A stretch of 49,047 bases of DNA from a virus. The stretch is from the IMG/VR virus record IMGVR_UViG_3300031951_000259, positions 1 through 49,047 of that record. One strand, written 5' to 3'. A program made the position numbers and the translations under genes. This document shows, in pieces, positions 22,178 to 29,017 of this stretch; the first letter of the stretch is position 1, and the number at the start of each line of letters is the position of its first letter. The notes under the pieces were generated by a model. It searched no databases and was not told where the DNA came from. It saw only the letters and a list, made by a program, of their open reading frames with translations.

Positions 22178-22312
22178 TTATCTTTCTATTTTTAATTTAT
22201 CATGCCATCTTACATGATCTGCCTGTTTATGGGGCGGTATGACTGAAAAACAAATAGTACATAAAAGCATTTCATGACCAGCTTTAAATATTTCAAATGA
22301 TACCTCTGCCAT
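22178..22312 (-). CDS. Zinc-finger-like microprotein (44 aa)
   Basis: MAEVSFEIFKAGHEMLLCTICFSVIPPHKQADHVRWHDKL: CTIC with His28 and the HVRWH pair, similar to the copy A and B fingers. Leaderless start (TATCAT 6 nt upstream). Ends 1 nt before copy A. Confidence 0.65.
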   Translation of the reverse strand: MAEVSFEIFKAGHEMLLCTICFSVIPPHKQADHVRWHDKLKIER

Positions 22313-22318
22313 ATCTTT

Positions 22319-22327
22319 ATGATACCA
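22319..22327 (-). promoter_or_regulatory. Leaderless promoter TGG-TATCAT
   Basis: Minus strand TATCAT (22324-22319) preceded by TGG, 6 nt before ATG 22312. Starts the zinc-finger cluster and lies back to back with the rightward promoter at 22356-22361. Confidence 0.65.
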
Positions 22328-22355
22328 GGTTTGAAGCGTTTTTGCAACTATAGTG

Positions 22356-22361
22356 TATAAT
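22356..22361 (+). promoter_or_regulatory. -10 box TATAAT before the rightward glycosyltransferase
   Basis: TATAAT 22 nt before ATG 22384, with GGGAGGA as ribosome binding site in the leader. No clear -35 at 17 nt. Confidence 0.55.
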
Positions 22362-22383
22362 TAAATGATCTGGGAGGATAAAA

Positions 22384-23196
22384 ATGGCAATAAAAAATAA
22401 TATAGATTTAAATATAGTGCGTGGTAAAAGCGTAATGGTTGGAACTCCAATGTATGGCGGTATGAACTTTGCTAACTATTTTGAATCAATGATGAGGCTA
22501 TCTATTTTTTGCGCTAAAGAAAATATAAAGCTTGGAATGACATATATAACATCAGAATCTCTGATTGCTCGTGGTAGAAATGAAATTGTTAAAAAGTTTT
22601 TAGATAGTGATTATGATTATTTATTTTTTATTGATGGTGATATTTCTTTTGATCATGTGGATTTTATTCATGCTGTGTATTTAGCTGCAACTAATGAAGA
22701 TAAGAAGATTATTGTTGGCCCATATCCACATAAAACTATTGTTTGGGATAGAATACAAAAAGCAAAAGATCTTGGGCTTATTAAAGAAGATTCAGACTAT
22801 ATGAAATATTCTGGACGGTATGGAATTAATTTTTATGGTGAGAAAAGAGAAATAACACTAACGGAACCTGTAGAAATTAAAGATGGAAGTACTGGTTTTA
22901 TGCTAATTTCAAGAGAAGTATTTGAAAAGTTTTATCAAGCATATCCAGAACAAAAATATGTAAATGCTAAAACAGAAGAACCAATGTTTGCATATTTTGA
23001 CTGTAAAATTGATGAAATTGACAATACATATTTATCGGAAGATTATTTCTTTACAAGATGGGCAAATAAAATTGGTTATAAAACATGGCTTATGCCATGG
23101 GTAAAACTACAGCATATGGGGAGCATGTTATTTACTGGATCTTTTATTGATTTTGCGGTATTAAATAAAGCTATTGATGATAGCTCTAATAAATAA
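22384..23196 (+). CDS. GT-A glycosyltransferase (Anp1/MNN9-like)
   Basis: 270 residues. VMVGTPMYGGMNFANYFESMM start, SLIARGRNEIVKKFLDSDYDYLFFIDGDISF gives the Asp-x-Asp metal motif (DGD), and YFFTRWANKIGYKTWLMPWVKLQHMGS is the acceptor side. Similar proteins in phages decorate phage or cell-surface polymers. It is the only rightward gene in this segment, placed between two copies of the zinc-finger module. Confidence 0.82.
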   Translation: MAIKNNIDLNIVRGKSVMVGTPMYGGMNFANYFESMMRLSIFCAKENIKLGMTYITSESLIARGRNEIVKKFLDSDYDYLFFIDGDISFDHVDFIHAVYLAATNEDKKIIVGPYPHKTIVWDRIQKAKDLGLIKEDSDYMKYSGRYGINFYGEKREITLTEPVEIKDGSTGFMLISREVFEKFYQAYPEQKYVNAKTEEPMFAYFDCKIDEIDNTYLSEDYFFTRWANKIGYKTWLMPWVKLQHMGSMLFTGSFIDFAVLNKAIDDSSNK

Positions 23197-23412
23197 CTAT
23201 ATATTTTCGTTTAATCCTCTTGCAATATCTGCACAAGCCATAAAAGCTTTTTTAGTTTGCCTGCTTTTAGCTTTTCCGTGTGTAGCCCAAACATCGTAGG
23301 TATATTCTATGTCTAAAGCAATCTGCTCTCTAATTTCTTTTACTGTAAAAACAATAAAATCCCAAATTTGTTCTTTTTGTTTATCCGTTAGCTCTTCTGT
23401 CCAATTATTCAT
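23197..23412 (-). CDS. Helical protein following zinc-finger copy B (71 aa)
   Basis: Mostly helical: WTEELTDKQKEQIWDFIVFTVKEIREQIALDIEY, ending CADIARGLNENI. Like the CDGSH-like gene after copy A, it contains EI/IA..IE and ends in x-IARG, so the second genes may be distant relatives, but the Cys motif is absent here. Overlaps zinc-finger copy B by 8 nt. Confidence 0.68.
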   Translation of the reverse strand: MNNWTEELTDKQKEQIWDFIVFTVKEIREQIALDIEYTYDVWATHGKAKSRQTKKAFMACADIARGLNENI

Positions 23413-23521
23413 CTCTATGCTCTCTTTTGTGTCTATTCAAAGTATCATGACCAAAGATACCCCAACGTACTTCAATTTCTTTTGAACAAATATTACAAAT
23501 TACAACTTTGCCTTTCTCCAT
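23405..23521 (-). CDS. C2H2-type zinc-finger microprotein, copy B (38 aa)
   Basis: GKVVICNICSKEIEVRWGIFGHDTLNRHKREH: near-identical to copy A at 22060-22176, with conservation at both protein and DNA level. Leaderless start. Possibly a nucleic-acid-binding regulator. Confidence 0.72.
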   Translation of the reverse strand: MEKGKVVICNICSKEIEVRWGIFGHDTLNRHKREHRDE

Positions 23522-23527
23522 ATATAG

Positions 23528-23535
23528 ATTATACA
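23528..23535 (-). promoter_or_regulatory. Leaderless promoter TG-TATAAT
   Basis: Minus strand TATAAT (23533-23528), 6 nt before ATG 23521 of zinc-finger copy B. Confidence 0.7.
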
Positions 23536-23604
23536 CCAATAACACCTATATGTCAATTACGCTTTTAAGTTCGGCGCAAAATAGAAATACAAAACCACCA
23601 TTTG

Positions 23605-23623
23605 CCCCTTTGCGGGGCAATAT
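23605..23623. terminator. Hairpin downstream of the HNH gene
   Basis: 7-bp stem TTGCCCC/GGGGCAA with a 5-nt loop just after the leftward HNH stop. There is no clear T-run, so it is a weak terminator or an mRNA 3' stabiliser. Confidence 0.5.
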
Positions 23624-23625
23624 GG

Positions 23626-24186
23626 TTAGGCATTCTCCCTTTGCTTTAACCAATATTTATATTCTGAATTAAGCTTTGTTTTTTTACTAGAATTACAAGA
23701 CTTACATAAAGGCTGTAAATTTCCAACAGAGTGATTTCCCGATCTAGATATGGGAATAATATGATCTATCGTAATCTTTTCTGTAGTCCCGCAAAATGAG
23801 CAGGGCATGGAGTAAAGCCTATCAATCTCCTTATTTAAAATCTTATAGGAAGATCCTCCATTATTCTTTACCTTTTTACCTGTACTAGAGTTATACACAT
23901 ATTTATAAAACTTATCCCTATTGGCTTCATTCCATGCTTTTGCTCTGGCTACACGGATAGCACTAGTATCTTTTCTATATTGCTTTTTCTTAAGCATATA
24001 TTCTTTATCTTGTTTTTGTCTAGGCCAACGCTCTTTATTGGCTTTCTTCCAATATTTCTTTACCTTTTCTGGATTGGCCTTACGCCATTGATTAGCATAT
24101 TTCTTAGCACATTCTTTACATTGTCCAGATTTATTATAAAAGCTTGATAATGGCAACTCAAGGCCACATTTTATACAAGTTTTCAT
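23626..24186 (-). CDS. HNH endonuclease with N-terminal zinc motif
   Basis: 186 residues. MKTCIKCGLELPLSSF...GQCKEC (Cys4, 7, 23, 26), a basic repetitive helical linker (KYWKKANKERWPRQKQDK...), then the HNH domain: CSFCGTTEKITIDHIIPISRSGNHSVGNLQPLCKSCNSSKK with Asp141-His142, Asn156 and zinc Cys. Same N-terminal layout as 6181-6567. Stand-alone HNH genes in phages are often homing endonucleases or packaging-linked nucleases. Confidence 0.87.
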   Translation of the reverse strand: MKTCIKCGLELPLSSFYNKSGQCKECAKKYANQWRKANPEKVKKYWKKANKERWPRQKQDKEYMLKKKQYRKDTSAIRVARAKAWNEANRDKFYKYVYNSSTGKKVKNNGGSSYKILNKEIDRLYSMPCSFCGTTEKITIDHIIPISRSGNHSVGNLQPLCKSCNSSKKTKLNSEYKYWLKQRENA

Positions 24187-24220
24187 ACTTCATTGTCCCA
24201 TAACTTAGGCGGTATGTCAA

Positions 24221-24304
24221 TTAAGTTAAGTCTAAAGATTTATCTATAGCGTCATCCATAGAATAGGGATGCTCTTTACTACAATTACCACATTCTTTAC
24301 ACAT
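24221..24304 (-). CDS. Cys-rich leaderless microprotein (27 aa)
   Basis: MCKECGNCSKEHPYSMDDAI...: Cys-x-x-Cys-x-x-Cys at the extreme N-terminus plus His12. A -10 box TATAAT is 6 nt upstream, which is the main support for so short a gene. Confidence 0.5.
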   Translation of the reverse strand: MCKECGNCSKEHPYSMDDAIDKSLDLT

Positions 24305-24310
24305 ATATCT

Positions 24311-24318
24311 ATTATACA
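24311..24318 (-). promoter_or_regulatory. Leaderless promoter TG-TATAAT
   Basis: Minus strand TATAAT (24316-24311), 6 nt before ATG 24304. Confidence 0.6.
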
Positions 24319-24324
24319 GAAAGG

Positions 24325-24350
24325 GAGCAGTTTAGGGCTCATGCTCAGGA
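24325..24350 (-). repeat. TGAGCA hairpin element
   Basis: Minus strand TCCTGAGCA, 12-nt loop ending TAAAC, TGCTC. Copy of the family described at 31796-31820. Three CAGAAAGGGAG repeats lie beside it (24318, 24359, 24390). Confidence 0.6.
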
Positions 24351-24481
24351 GCGCATCCCCAGAAAGGGAGGGACGACTTGCTCCCCCAGAAAGGGAGGGG
24401 AGAGAAGGGTTTCAAGGCCCTTCTATATCCAATTATACACAACTTTGGGCGGGTATGCAAATCAAGGCGGTATATAGGAGT

Positions 24482-24709
24482 ATGCTAAACTATCCTAGTA
24501 TGATAACCAACTGTATAAGATGTAAGACAAAACTAATCCCCATAGTCCATGGAAGAATAGATCCAGAAATGTTAGATATGCAGGATAAAGGATTATTGCT
24601 GATTAGTTTGGATGAGACCAGAACTGCTAATAGCTATTGCCCATTATGTGAAGAAGCCTATGGGGATTTTACTGATCTACCCCTGGATTTTGATCAGATT
24701 CATGATTAG
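24482..24709 (+). CDS. Zinc-ribbon protein (75 aa)
   Basis: MITNCIRCKTKLIPIVHGRID...NSYCPLCEEAYGDF: two Cys-x-x-Cys pairs about 45 residues apart form a zinc ribbon; acidic tail DLPLDFDQIHD. Start is either ATG 24482 (TATATA 5 nt upstream) or ATG 24500; an upstream in-frame ATG at 24269 would read through repeats and is unlikely. Function unknown. Confidence 0.68.
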   Translation: MLNYPSMITNCIRCKTKLIPIVHGRIDPEMLDMQDKGLLLISLDETRTANSYCPLCEEAYGDFTDLPLDFDQIHD

Positions 24710-24875
24710 AACAAACAGAAAATAGCTTTTCTTTTACCGCCTTTATTCCTGTGGACTTATTGCCACAAAAATAACAATAGGACATGAATCCCATATCTCT
24801 TTGGCGTATCTGGTCCAAAGCCTCTATTAGGCGAGAATCTTTATACCATTGTGTATGTTGGCTAGGCAATTTCAA
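24669..24875 (-). CDS. Zinc-finger-like protein (68 aa), TTG start
   Basis: TTG 24875 has AAAGGGGG 4 nt upstream and overlaps the end of the 24862-25035 gene. CYFCGNKSTGIK and CSNHE give a Cys-x-x-Cys...Cys-x-x-His site. Convergent with the plus-strand zinc ribbon, overlapping it by 41 nt. Unknown. Confidence 0.65.
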   Translation of the reverse strand: MKLPSQHTQWYKDSRLIEALDQIRQRDMGFMSYCYFCGNKSTGIKAVKEKLFSVCSNHESDQNPGVDQ

Positions 24876-25035
24876 CTACCCCCTTTGTATCTAAACAAAT
24901 CTTACAAGTTTCAAAGAAAGCATTTATTTCAGGAACTATCGCATAGTCCCAGTCACACTCATGTGGAGTCATTCTGGCTATGCGAATACGCTCAAAGAAC
25001 TCTTCTCTTTTGGCTAAAAAGTCATCCATATCCAT
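24862..25035 (-). CDS. Small protein (57 aa), leaderless
   Basis: MDMDDFLAKREEFFERIRIARMTPHECDWDYAIV..., with FETCKICLDTKG near the end. First gene left of the putative origin. TATAAT is 6 nt before ATG 25035. Family unknown. Confidence 0.7.
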   Translation of the reverse strand: MDMDDFLAKREEFFERIRIARMTPHECDWDYAIVPEINAFFETCKICLDTKGVVEIA

Positions 25036-25041
25036 TTAAAG

Positions 25042-25050
25042 ATTATAGCA
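25042..25050 (-). promoter_or_regulatory. Leaderless promoter TGC-TATAAT
   Basis: Minus strand TATAAT (25047-25042) with TGC before it, 6 nt from ATG 25035. Confidence 0.75.
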
Positions 25051-25051
25051 G

Positions 25052-25113
25052 ATATCCACATATTTGTCTAGTTATCCACAGGTTTATCCACATTTAAATC
25101 TTACTGTGGATAT
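25052..25113. promoter_or_regulatory. DnaA-box cluster
   Basis: Two perfect TTATCCACA boxes (25072-25080, 25084-25092) 12 nt apart, ATATCCACA at 25052-25060 and, in reverse, at 25105-25113. A further ATATCCACA lies at 25274-25282. DnaA binds TTATCCACA. Confidence 0.7.
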
Positions 25114-25235
25114 TTTTATATTCTATGAATGGAGGAAAGTGGAGGGAAGTGGGGAATGGACCACTTTTAAGAGGGGCGTTCGTAATGCTGCAGCGGCAAA
25201 ACCCCCTTTCCAAATTTTCAAATAGGAATTTCCCC

Positions 25236-25264
25236 CATATACCACATATCAAATTGTTTGTCAA
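25236..25264 (-). promoter_or_regulatory. Leftward promoter TTGACA-17-TATATG
   Basis: Minus strand TTGACA (25264-25259), 17 nt, TATATG (25241-25236) preceded by TGG. It points through the DnaA boxes. Confidence 0.6.
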
Positions 25265-25401
25265 GTATCATTTATATCCACAATATGAGCAAAACTGTCT
25301 CAATATTTGATATCAAAATGTTATAAAAATTGCTCAAAATTGTGGAAAACAATAACAAAATGTTATAAAACATATTGGAAATATTTGAAAAATCCAGGAA
25401 A

Positions 25402-25735
25402 AAATATTGTTTGTTCGTAATCTATTTTCCAGGATATATTGTTTGTATATAGGGTAATGATCGTAATCTTTTTTATACCGCCCGCCTTTTGCCGCCCCTT
25501 GACAAAACGCCCGCTGCACGGTATAATGCCCGTCAAAATGCTGGGCTTAAAAAACGGCGTTCGTAATCTTATTTTTTCAAAAATGGCGGGGTATATAAAG
25601 AGATACCAATTACTACTATAAGAGCTATACCTGATATAAGGATATAGATATGTTTGGATATAGGGGTTTGGGGAAAATATTGTTTGGATCGTAATCTAAA
25701 AAAATGGGAAAAATATTCGATGTTCGTAATCTAAT
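25402..25735 (-). repeat. Iteron-like repeats TAGATTACGAAC...AATATTTT
   Basis: On the minus strand, at least five copies of ATTACGA(A/T)C at 25413, 25459, 25559, 25687 and 25722; in three the box is followed within 3-5 nt by AATATTTT and Cs. The same TTACGAAC core appears beside leftward promoters elsewhere. Confidence 0.65.
25499..25527 (+). promoter_or_regulatory. Perfect-consensus rightward promoter TTGACA-17-TATAAT
   Basis: TTGACA at 25499-25504, exactly 17 nt, TATAAT at 25522-25527. No gene follows, only a 27-codon basic frame from ATG 25538, so it may make a non-coding RNA or a replication primer. Confidence 0.75.
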
Positions 25736-25763
25736 AAATTGCTATAAGGTTTGTCGAAAAATC

Positions 25764-26048
25764 TTATGGGTTTTGCTTCTTCTCCGCAAAGTCTAATAAA
25801 TTATCTAGAGTTGTCCCATCTTCAATTTCTTTTTCTTCAACACCAAGAGCAGTAATAAATAATAAAAATGTTTCATTAATATATATCTGTCCTGTTTCTG
25901 TTACTTCATTAATAAGACCTTCTTTTAACATATATGCCATCGGCAGCCCAAGATCATTATATTCAATAAAGTCAGTAAAAGCTTCCTCATCTCTATAGTT
26001 CTCCCATAGATCTGATAGGATATTACATTTTGTTCTATAGTCCAGCAT
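25764..26048 (-). CDS. Small acidic protein (94 aa), unknown
   Basis: MLDYRTKCNILSDLWENYRDEEAFTDFIEYNDLG..., start overlaps the upstream stop (TAATG). Its pattern (ILSxLW, then an aromatic/acidic helix, TExGxxxI, xALGV) also fits the next gene, so the two may be paralogues. Helical, possibly two winged-helix-like halves. Function unknown. Confidence 0.7.
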   Translation of the reverse strand: MLDYRTKCNILSDLWENYRDEEAFTDFIEYNDLGLPMAYMLKEGLINEVTETGQIYINETFLLFITALGVEEKEIEDGTTLDNLLDFAEKKQNP

Positions 26049-26374
26049 TACTTCTTACCCTTCTCAATTGGAATTACTTCAGCCTCTACCGCCTGAGCCT
26101 CCATAAACTCTACAACACTATTATACATAATGGCAGGGTCAAGTTCCCTGATTTCACAAAGGGTATCCCAAGTGACCTCAATACGAGCCTTACCTTCCTC
26201 AGTTAGTTTTGCCCAACCACCAAATACAAATAAGGCAAGTGTAAGTTCGTCCTCATACTCTTTCCAAAAATCTGACGGGAGAAAACCAACATTTTCTAAT
26301 TGTGTTGCTTCCTGCCAAATAAAGGATAGTATTTCTACTGTCTTACCATAGTCCATTTTGTATCCAACTTTCAT
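26048..26374 (-). CDS. Small protein related to the previous gene (up to 108 aa)
   Basis: VEILSFIWQEATQLENVGFLPSDFWKEYEDELTLALFVFGGWAKLTEEGKARIEVTW...: matches the ILSxLW...TExG layout of 25764-26048. Start may be ATG 26374 or ATG 26356 (MDYGKT); both overlap the upstream gene. Unknown function. Confidence 0.68.
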   Translation of the reverse strand: MKVGYKMDYGKTVEILSFIWQEATQLENVGFLPSDFWKEYEDELTLALFVFGGWAKLTEEGKARIEVTWDTLCEIRELDPAIMYNSVVEFMEAQAVEAEVIPIEKGKK

Positions 26375-26582
26375 GTCGCTTCTTAGGATTTAGAATAAAC
26401 TCTTTCTCCTCTTGTGCCGCTTCTATCATAGTGACTAATCGTGTATAAGTCAAATGAGGTAAAACTCTAGCAAGCATAACTCCTGTTTGTTCTAGGTCTA
26501 AATCTAAGTCTTCTACAATAGCCTTTAGTCTTTTGGCTACCCGTTCTTCGGGGGTAATCCCCCTACTAATCCTATAAGTCAT
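26343..26582 (-). CDS. Small helical protein (79 aa)
   Basis: TPEERVAKRLKAIVEDLDLDLEQTGVMLARVLPHLTYTRLVTMIEAAQEEK. Helical with a possible helix-turn-helix-like centre. Preceded by GAGAGGG. Family unknown. Confidence 0.68.
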   Translation of the reverse strand: MTYRISRGITPEERVAKRLKAIVEDLDLDLEQTGVMLARVLPHLTYTRLVTMIEAAQEEKEFILNPKKRHESWIQNGLW

Positions 26583-26599
26583 TATTTATACCCTCTCTC

Positions 26600-26628
26600 A
26601 TTGTATCAAATATGTTGGGGGAGCGCAA
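26600..26628 (-). promoter_or_regulatory. Promoter TTGCGC-17-TACAAT
   Basis: Minus strand, 17-nt spacer, TGA before TACAAT. Its -35 sits inside a GC-rich hairpin (see 26623-26720). Confidence 0.55.
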
Positions 26629-26720
26629 GCCCACCACAGCCTGCGCTCCACCCTTATTGTCGTGGGAGGACCCCTCGTCCCACGTATACAGTCCGTTCAC
26701 CACACGGACCCTCAGTCAAA
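26619..26720 (-). ncRNA. GC-rich three-hairpin element
   Basis: Between two leftward genes, three consecutive stems: GGAGCGC/GCGCTCC (about 26619-26652), CGTGGGA/TCCCACG (26660-26686) and GTCCGT/ACGGAC (26691-26709). Much higher GC than surroundings. May be a structured 3' UTR, an RNA element or a strong terminator; no T-run follows. Confidence 0.45.
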
Positions 26721-26722
26721 CC

Positions 26723-27070
26723 CTAAACCATGGCTGGAAGGTTATAATCAATGAATGATTGTATTGGATGAGACATGCCATGGTGCTTAACAATATTATT
26801 AACAAAGTCAACAGTGACGGGCTCATATGACTCTTCTCCACCCTCTGGCCCTACATGCAGGCCAAAGCCTGTCTCCTCATTCCAAGATTGTCCAATCAAC
26901 TGGCTCACAGTGATACGCAGCGCATATGGAATATCTCCCATAGCAATGCGTGGCATAGCAGCATTTAGGGCTGCAGCAAGGTCAGTAAATTTGCTGTCGC
27001 CTCCCCAATGGCTGTACAACGTTAGCTCCCCAGTTGGTGTTACAAATGTAAAATTAGTACGTGCTCCCAT
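26723..27070 (-). CDS. Conserved actinophage-type protein, unknown (115 aa)
   Basis: Start ATG 27070 (MGARTNFTFVTPTGELTLYSHWGG) with AAAGGAAAG before it. TNFTF...GxLTLYSHWGG, MPRIAMGDIPYALRITVSQLIGQSWNEETGFGLHVGPEGGEESYEPVTVDF is a pattern common in actinophage and actinobacterial plasmid small proteins. Function unknown. Confidence 0.75.
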   Translation of the reverse strand: MGARTNFTFVTPTGELTLYSHWGGDSKFTDLAAALNAAMPRIAMGDIPYALRITVSQLIGQSWNEETGFGLHVGPEGGEESYEPVTVDFVNNIVKHHGMSHPIQSFIDYNLPAMV

Positions 27071-27099
27071 TATCTTTCCTTTCTGTATAGTTTGCATTA

Positions 27100-27128
27100 A
27101 TCATATCAAATTCAAGCGGTAGTGTCAA
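27100..27128 (-). promoter_or_regulatory. Promoter TTGACA-17-TATGAT
   Basis: Minus strand TTGACA (27128-27123), 17 nt, TATGAT (27105-27100) with TGA before it. Drives 26723-27070. Confidence 0.82.
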
Positions 27129-27138
27129 TTGGATCCAA

Positions 27139-27510
27139 TCATTCATTATCTAACCACCCGTCCTCATCCAGGGATACAAGGAAGTTATTGTCTCTCATCC
27201 AATCACGGATTACTTCTTCTATGATATCTCCGCCTGAGTCCATGCTGAGGCCAAAGCCGTCTACATCTTGCCAGAACTTATCAAAGATTTGTTTTAATGT
27301 TATGCCTTCAGGCACAGCCTCATCAACATAATCATTTACAGCAAGGTCCTTCATCTGATAGTTCTCAAATATCTCTCTGATAACGTCAAAGGACCATACC
27401 CACATCAATGACGGGAAGACAGGAATCTTCTCTAACTTATCTATAATCTCATTTAGTTGATTATAAACATCATCTCTACGTGTTGCTTCTTGTAGGTCTA
27501 ACTCACTCAT
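27139..27510 (-). CDS. Acidic helical protein (123 aa), unknown
   Basis: MSELDLQEATRRDDVYNQLNEIIDKLEKI..., with WVWSFDVIREIFENY and an acidic end SLDEDGWLDNE. Overlaps the upstream gene by 8 nt. No family recognised. Confidence 0.72.
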   Translation of the reverse strand: MSELDLQEATRRDDVYNQLNEIIDKLEKIPVFPSLMWVWSFDVIREIFENYQMKDLAVNDYVDEAVPEGITLKQIFDKFWQDVDGFGLSMDSGGDIIEEVIRDWMRDNNFLVSLDEDGWLDNE

Positions 27511-27787
27511 TCACAGCCTCCTTAGCGGCAAGGGCAAATGACAAATCATATGTCAAACTATATAGATGAGAAAGTGCGTCTACCTGACCTTCCCAATATT
27601 TACGTTCCATAGATTCCATGGCGTCACTAAAGTCGTTCTCCTCTTCAATACGCTGTGCTTCTGTAAGTTCTTGTTCAGCCTCCAGCATTAATACTTTGAG
27701 GTGCCCATGCATGATATCAATACCACTGATACCATGGTCTACCTGCCTCTGCAGATATGGGTCTAGAGTTGTTGGCGTTATTTCCAT
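27503..27787 (-). CDS. Helical protein (94 aa), unknown
   Basis: MEITPTTLDPYLQRQVDHGISGIDIMHGHLKVLMLEAEQEL..., strongly helical, acidic. GAAGGATAATA ribosome binding site. Part of a five-gene leftward run with overlaps (28933 to 27139). Confidence 0.72.
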   Translation of the reverse strand: MEITPTTLDPYLQRQVDHGISGIDIMHGHLKVLMLEAEQELTEAQRIEEENDFSDAMESMERKYWEGQVDALSHLYSLTYDLSFALAAKEAVNE

Positions 27788-27789
27788 TA

Positions 27790-27987
27790 TTATCCTTCCT
27801 GTGCATTCTTAAGTATATAGTGCATACCTACTATTTGTCCATTTATAAAATTAAATTCAATATCTAAATCAGCAAAGTCTTTAGAGGCAGGGTCTAATGC
27901 TTCCATTTCTTTTGTTAATCCCTCTAAATCTTGCTCAAGACTAATAATAGTAATCTTGATAAATTCAATTAATGTTTCTAGATTCAT
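27790..27987 (-). CDS. Coiled-coil protein (65 aa)
   Basis: LETLIEFIKITIISLEQDLEGLTKEMEALDPAS...: heptad pattern, then a HYILKNAQEG end. TAATG overlap with the upstream gene. Function unknown; similar in style to its 57-aa neighbour. Confidence 0.7.
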   Translation of the reverse strand: MNLETLIEFIKITIISLEQDLEGLTKEMEALDPASKDFADLDIEFNFINGQIVGMHYILKNAQEG

Positions 27988-28160
27988 TAGAGCCCTTCCT
28001 CTATCTGATGTAGCATATCCTCATATGCTTCTAACTGCCCTTGATAAAATGAGGCCATGTCTTCTTCTGTAGTCATATCAAGGTCATCTTCATATAACTT
28101 GATTTGCTCTTTGATATATTCTATTAACTTGGCTTTACGTGCTATGTATTCTGATTCCAT
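27987..28160 (-). CDS. Coiled-coil protein (57 aa)
   Basis: MESEYIARKAKLIEYIKEQIKLYEDDLDMTTEEDMASFYQGQLEAYEDMLHQ: helix-turn-helix hairpin of charged heptads. Its ATG overlaps the DUF1281-like stop and its stop overlaps the next ATG, so it is well packed in the operon. Confidence 0.7.
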   Translation of the reverse strand: MESEYIARKAKLIEYIKEQIKLYEDDLDMTTEEDMASFYQGQLEAYEDMLHQIEEGL

Positions 28161-28933
28161 TATGCTTCTACCCTTCTGTATTCTGGAACATGCTCCTCAT
28201 CCAAGTATATCTTGTGGTCCTCACATTCCGCAACACAGTCAAGGTCTGCTTCGCCAAGATAATTACACTCACTGCAGATTTCTCCACAGTCATTCTCACA
28301 GTATTCCATGCAATCCTCTGCTTCGCAATCACGGCATTTGGATTCATACTCAGAGCCTTCTAGTTGTTCTCCACGCAGGAATTCACACTCTCCGCCCCAA
28401 CCTGTTTCTTCTTCATAAGATAAGGTAAATAGTAATGACGGATACTGTTCAGATAATTTTGCAATAGCAGGCATAGGTGGAGACCAAGCGGTATTAAAAT
28501 TATAATACACAACTAGATTCTCACCATTCTCAGTAGGACCCTCTATGTATGTATCAGGATATTTATCGTCTGCTTTTACTGCAACATCCCACTTGGTTCC
28601 CCAATTACGAACATTCCAGTTATACCAAGAGTTGTCTACTTGTGCTATGGCTAGTGTATCTGCCCACCATTTTTTATCTGTTACATCTAAACTAGATGAT
28701 TGTGGTTGCTTTACATATTCTAAATCATCAATACCTTCTTGACGGTGGTTAAAAATATTATGAAAAGCAAATACAGGATTAGGATAAGTAGTTTGAGATA
28801 CCTGCATTTCTTTTGTTTCCATATTCCATGAATCATGAATCATGACGAATGGCTTGTTCATTTGGCGAACAAGGTCTTTTACTAAATCAGGATTGCCTTC
28901 TATTGTTAATCCGTTATATACCCAATTTGGCAT
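28160..28933 (-). CDS. Api92/DUF1281-like ferredoxin-fold protein
   Basis: 257 residues. MPNWVYNGLTIEGNPDLVKDLV is the conserved start of the YubB/Api92 (DUF1281) family; WNVRNWGTKWD is the second family motif, and TAWSPPMPAIAKLSEQYP a third. A Cys-rich insertion follows (SKCRDCEAEDCMEYCENDCGEICSEC), likely metal binding, not typical of the family. Function unknown; widespread on phages and conjugative elements. Confidence 0.83.
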   Translation of the reverse strand: MPNWVYNGLTIEGNPDLVKDLVRQMNKPFVMIHDSWNMETKEMQVSQTTYPNPVFAFHNIFNHRQEGIDDLEYVKQPQSSSLDVTDKKWWADTLAIAQVDNSWYNWNVRNWGTKWDVAVKADDKYPDTYIEGPTENGENLVVYYNFNTAWSPPMPAIAKLSEQYPSLLFTLSYEEETGWGGECEFLRGEQLEGSEYESKCRDCEAEDCMEYCENDCGEICSECNYLGEADLDCVAECEDHKIYLDEEHVPEYRRVEA

Positions 28934-28961
28934 GGGGTTCCTTTCTGTTGGTCGTAATACG

Positions 28962-28991
28962 ATTATCCCAAAAAATGGGGGTTTTTGTCAA
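28962..28991 (-). promoter_or_regulatory. Promoter TTGACA-18-GATAAT with TTACGAAC boxes
   Basis: Minus strand TTGACA (28991-28986), 18 nt, GATAAT (28967-28962). TTACGAAC lies at 29001-28994, 2 nt upstream of the -35; ATTACGAC lies at 28958-28951, just below the -10. Drives the DUF1281-like operon. Confidence 0.78.
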
Positions 28992-29017
28992 GCGTTCGTA
29001 AAGGCTTTTGGTGTGAT

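Larger units (their letters stand above)
25036..25763. other. 728-nt gene-free region, putative replication origin
   Basis: Only gene-free stretch over 300 nt. It holds five near-consensus DnaA boxes (25052-25113 and 25274), a 15-bp AT-rich direct repeat CAAAATGTTATAAAA (25314-25328 and 25356-25370), a family of TAGATTACGAAC repeats (25402-25735), and divergent promoters at 25236-25264 (leftward) and 25499-25527 (rightward). I find no convincing gene over 30 codons. No replication initiator gene is visible nearby. Confidence 0.6.

Noticed and set aside
24269-24481. N-terminal extension of the 24482 zinc-ribbon gene
   Set aside because: Runs through three CAGAAAGGGAG repeats, a hairpin element and the leaderless promoter of 24221-24304.
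25439-25621. 60-codon rightward frame in the origin region
   Set aside because: Its upstream part contains the consensus promoter; only a 27-codon remainder could be made, so it is not listed as a gene.
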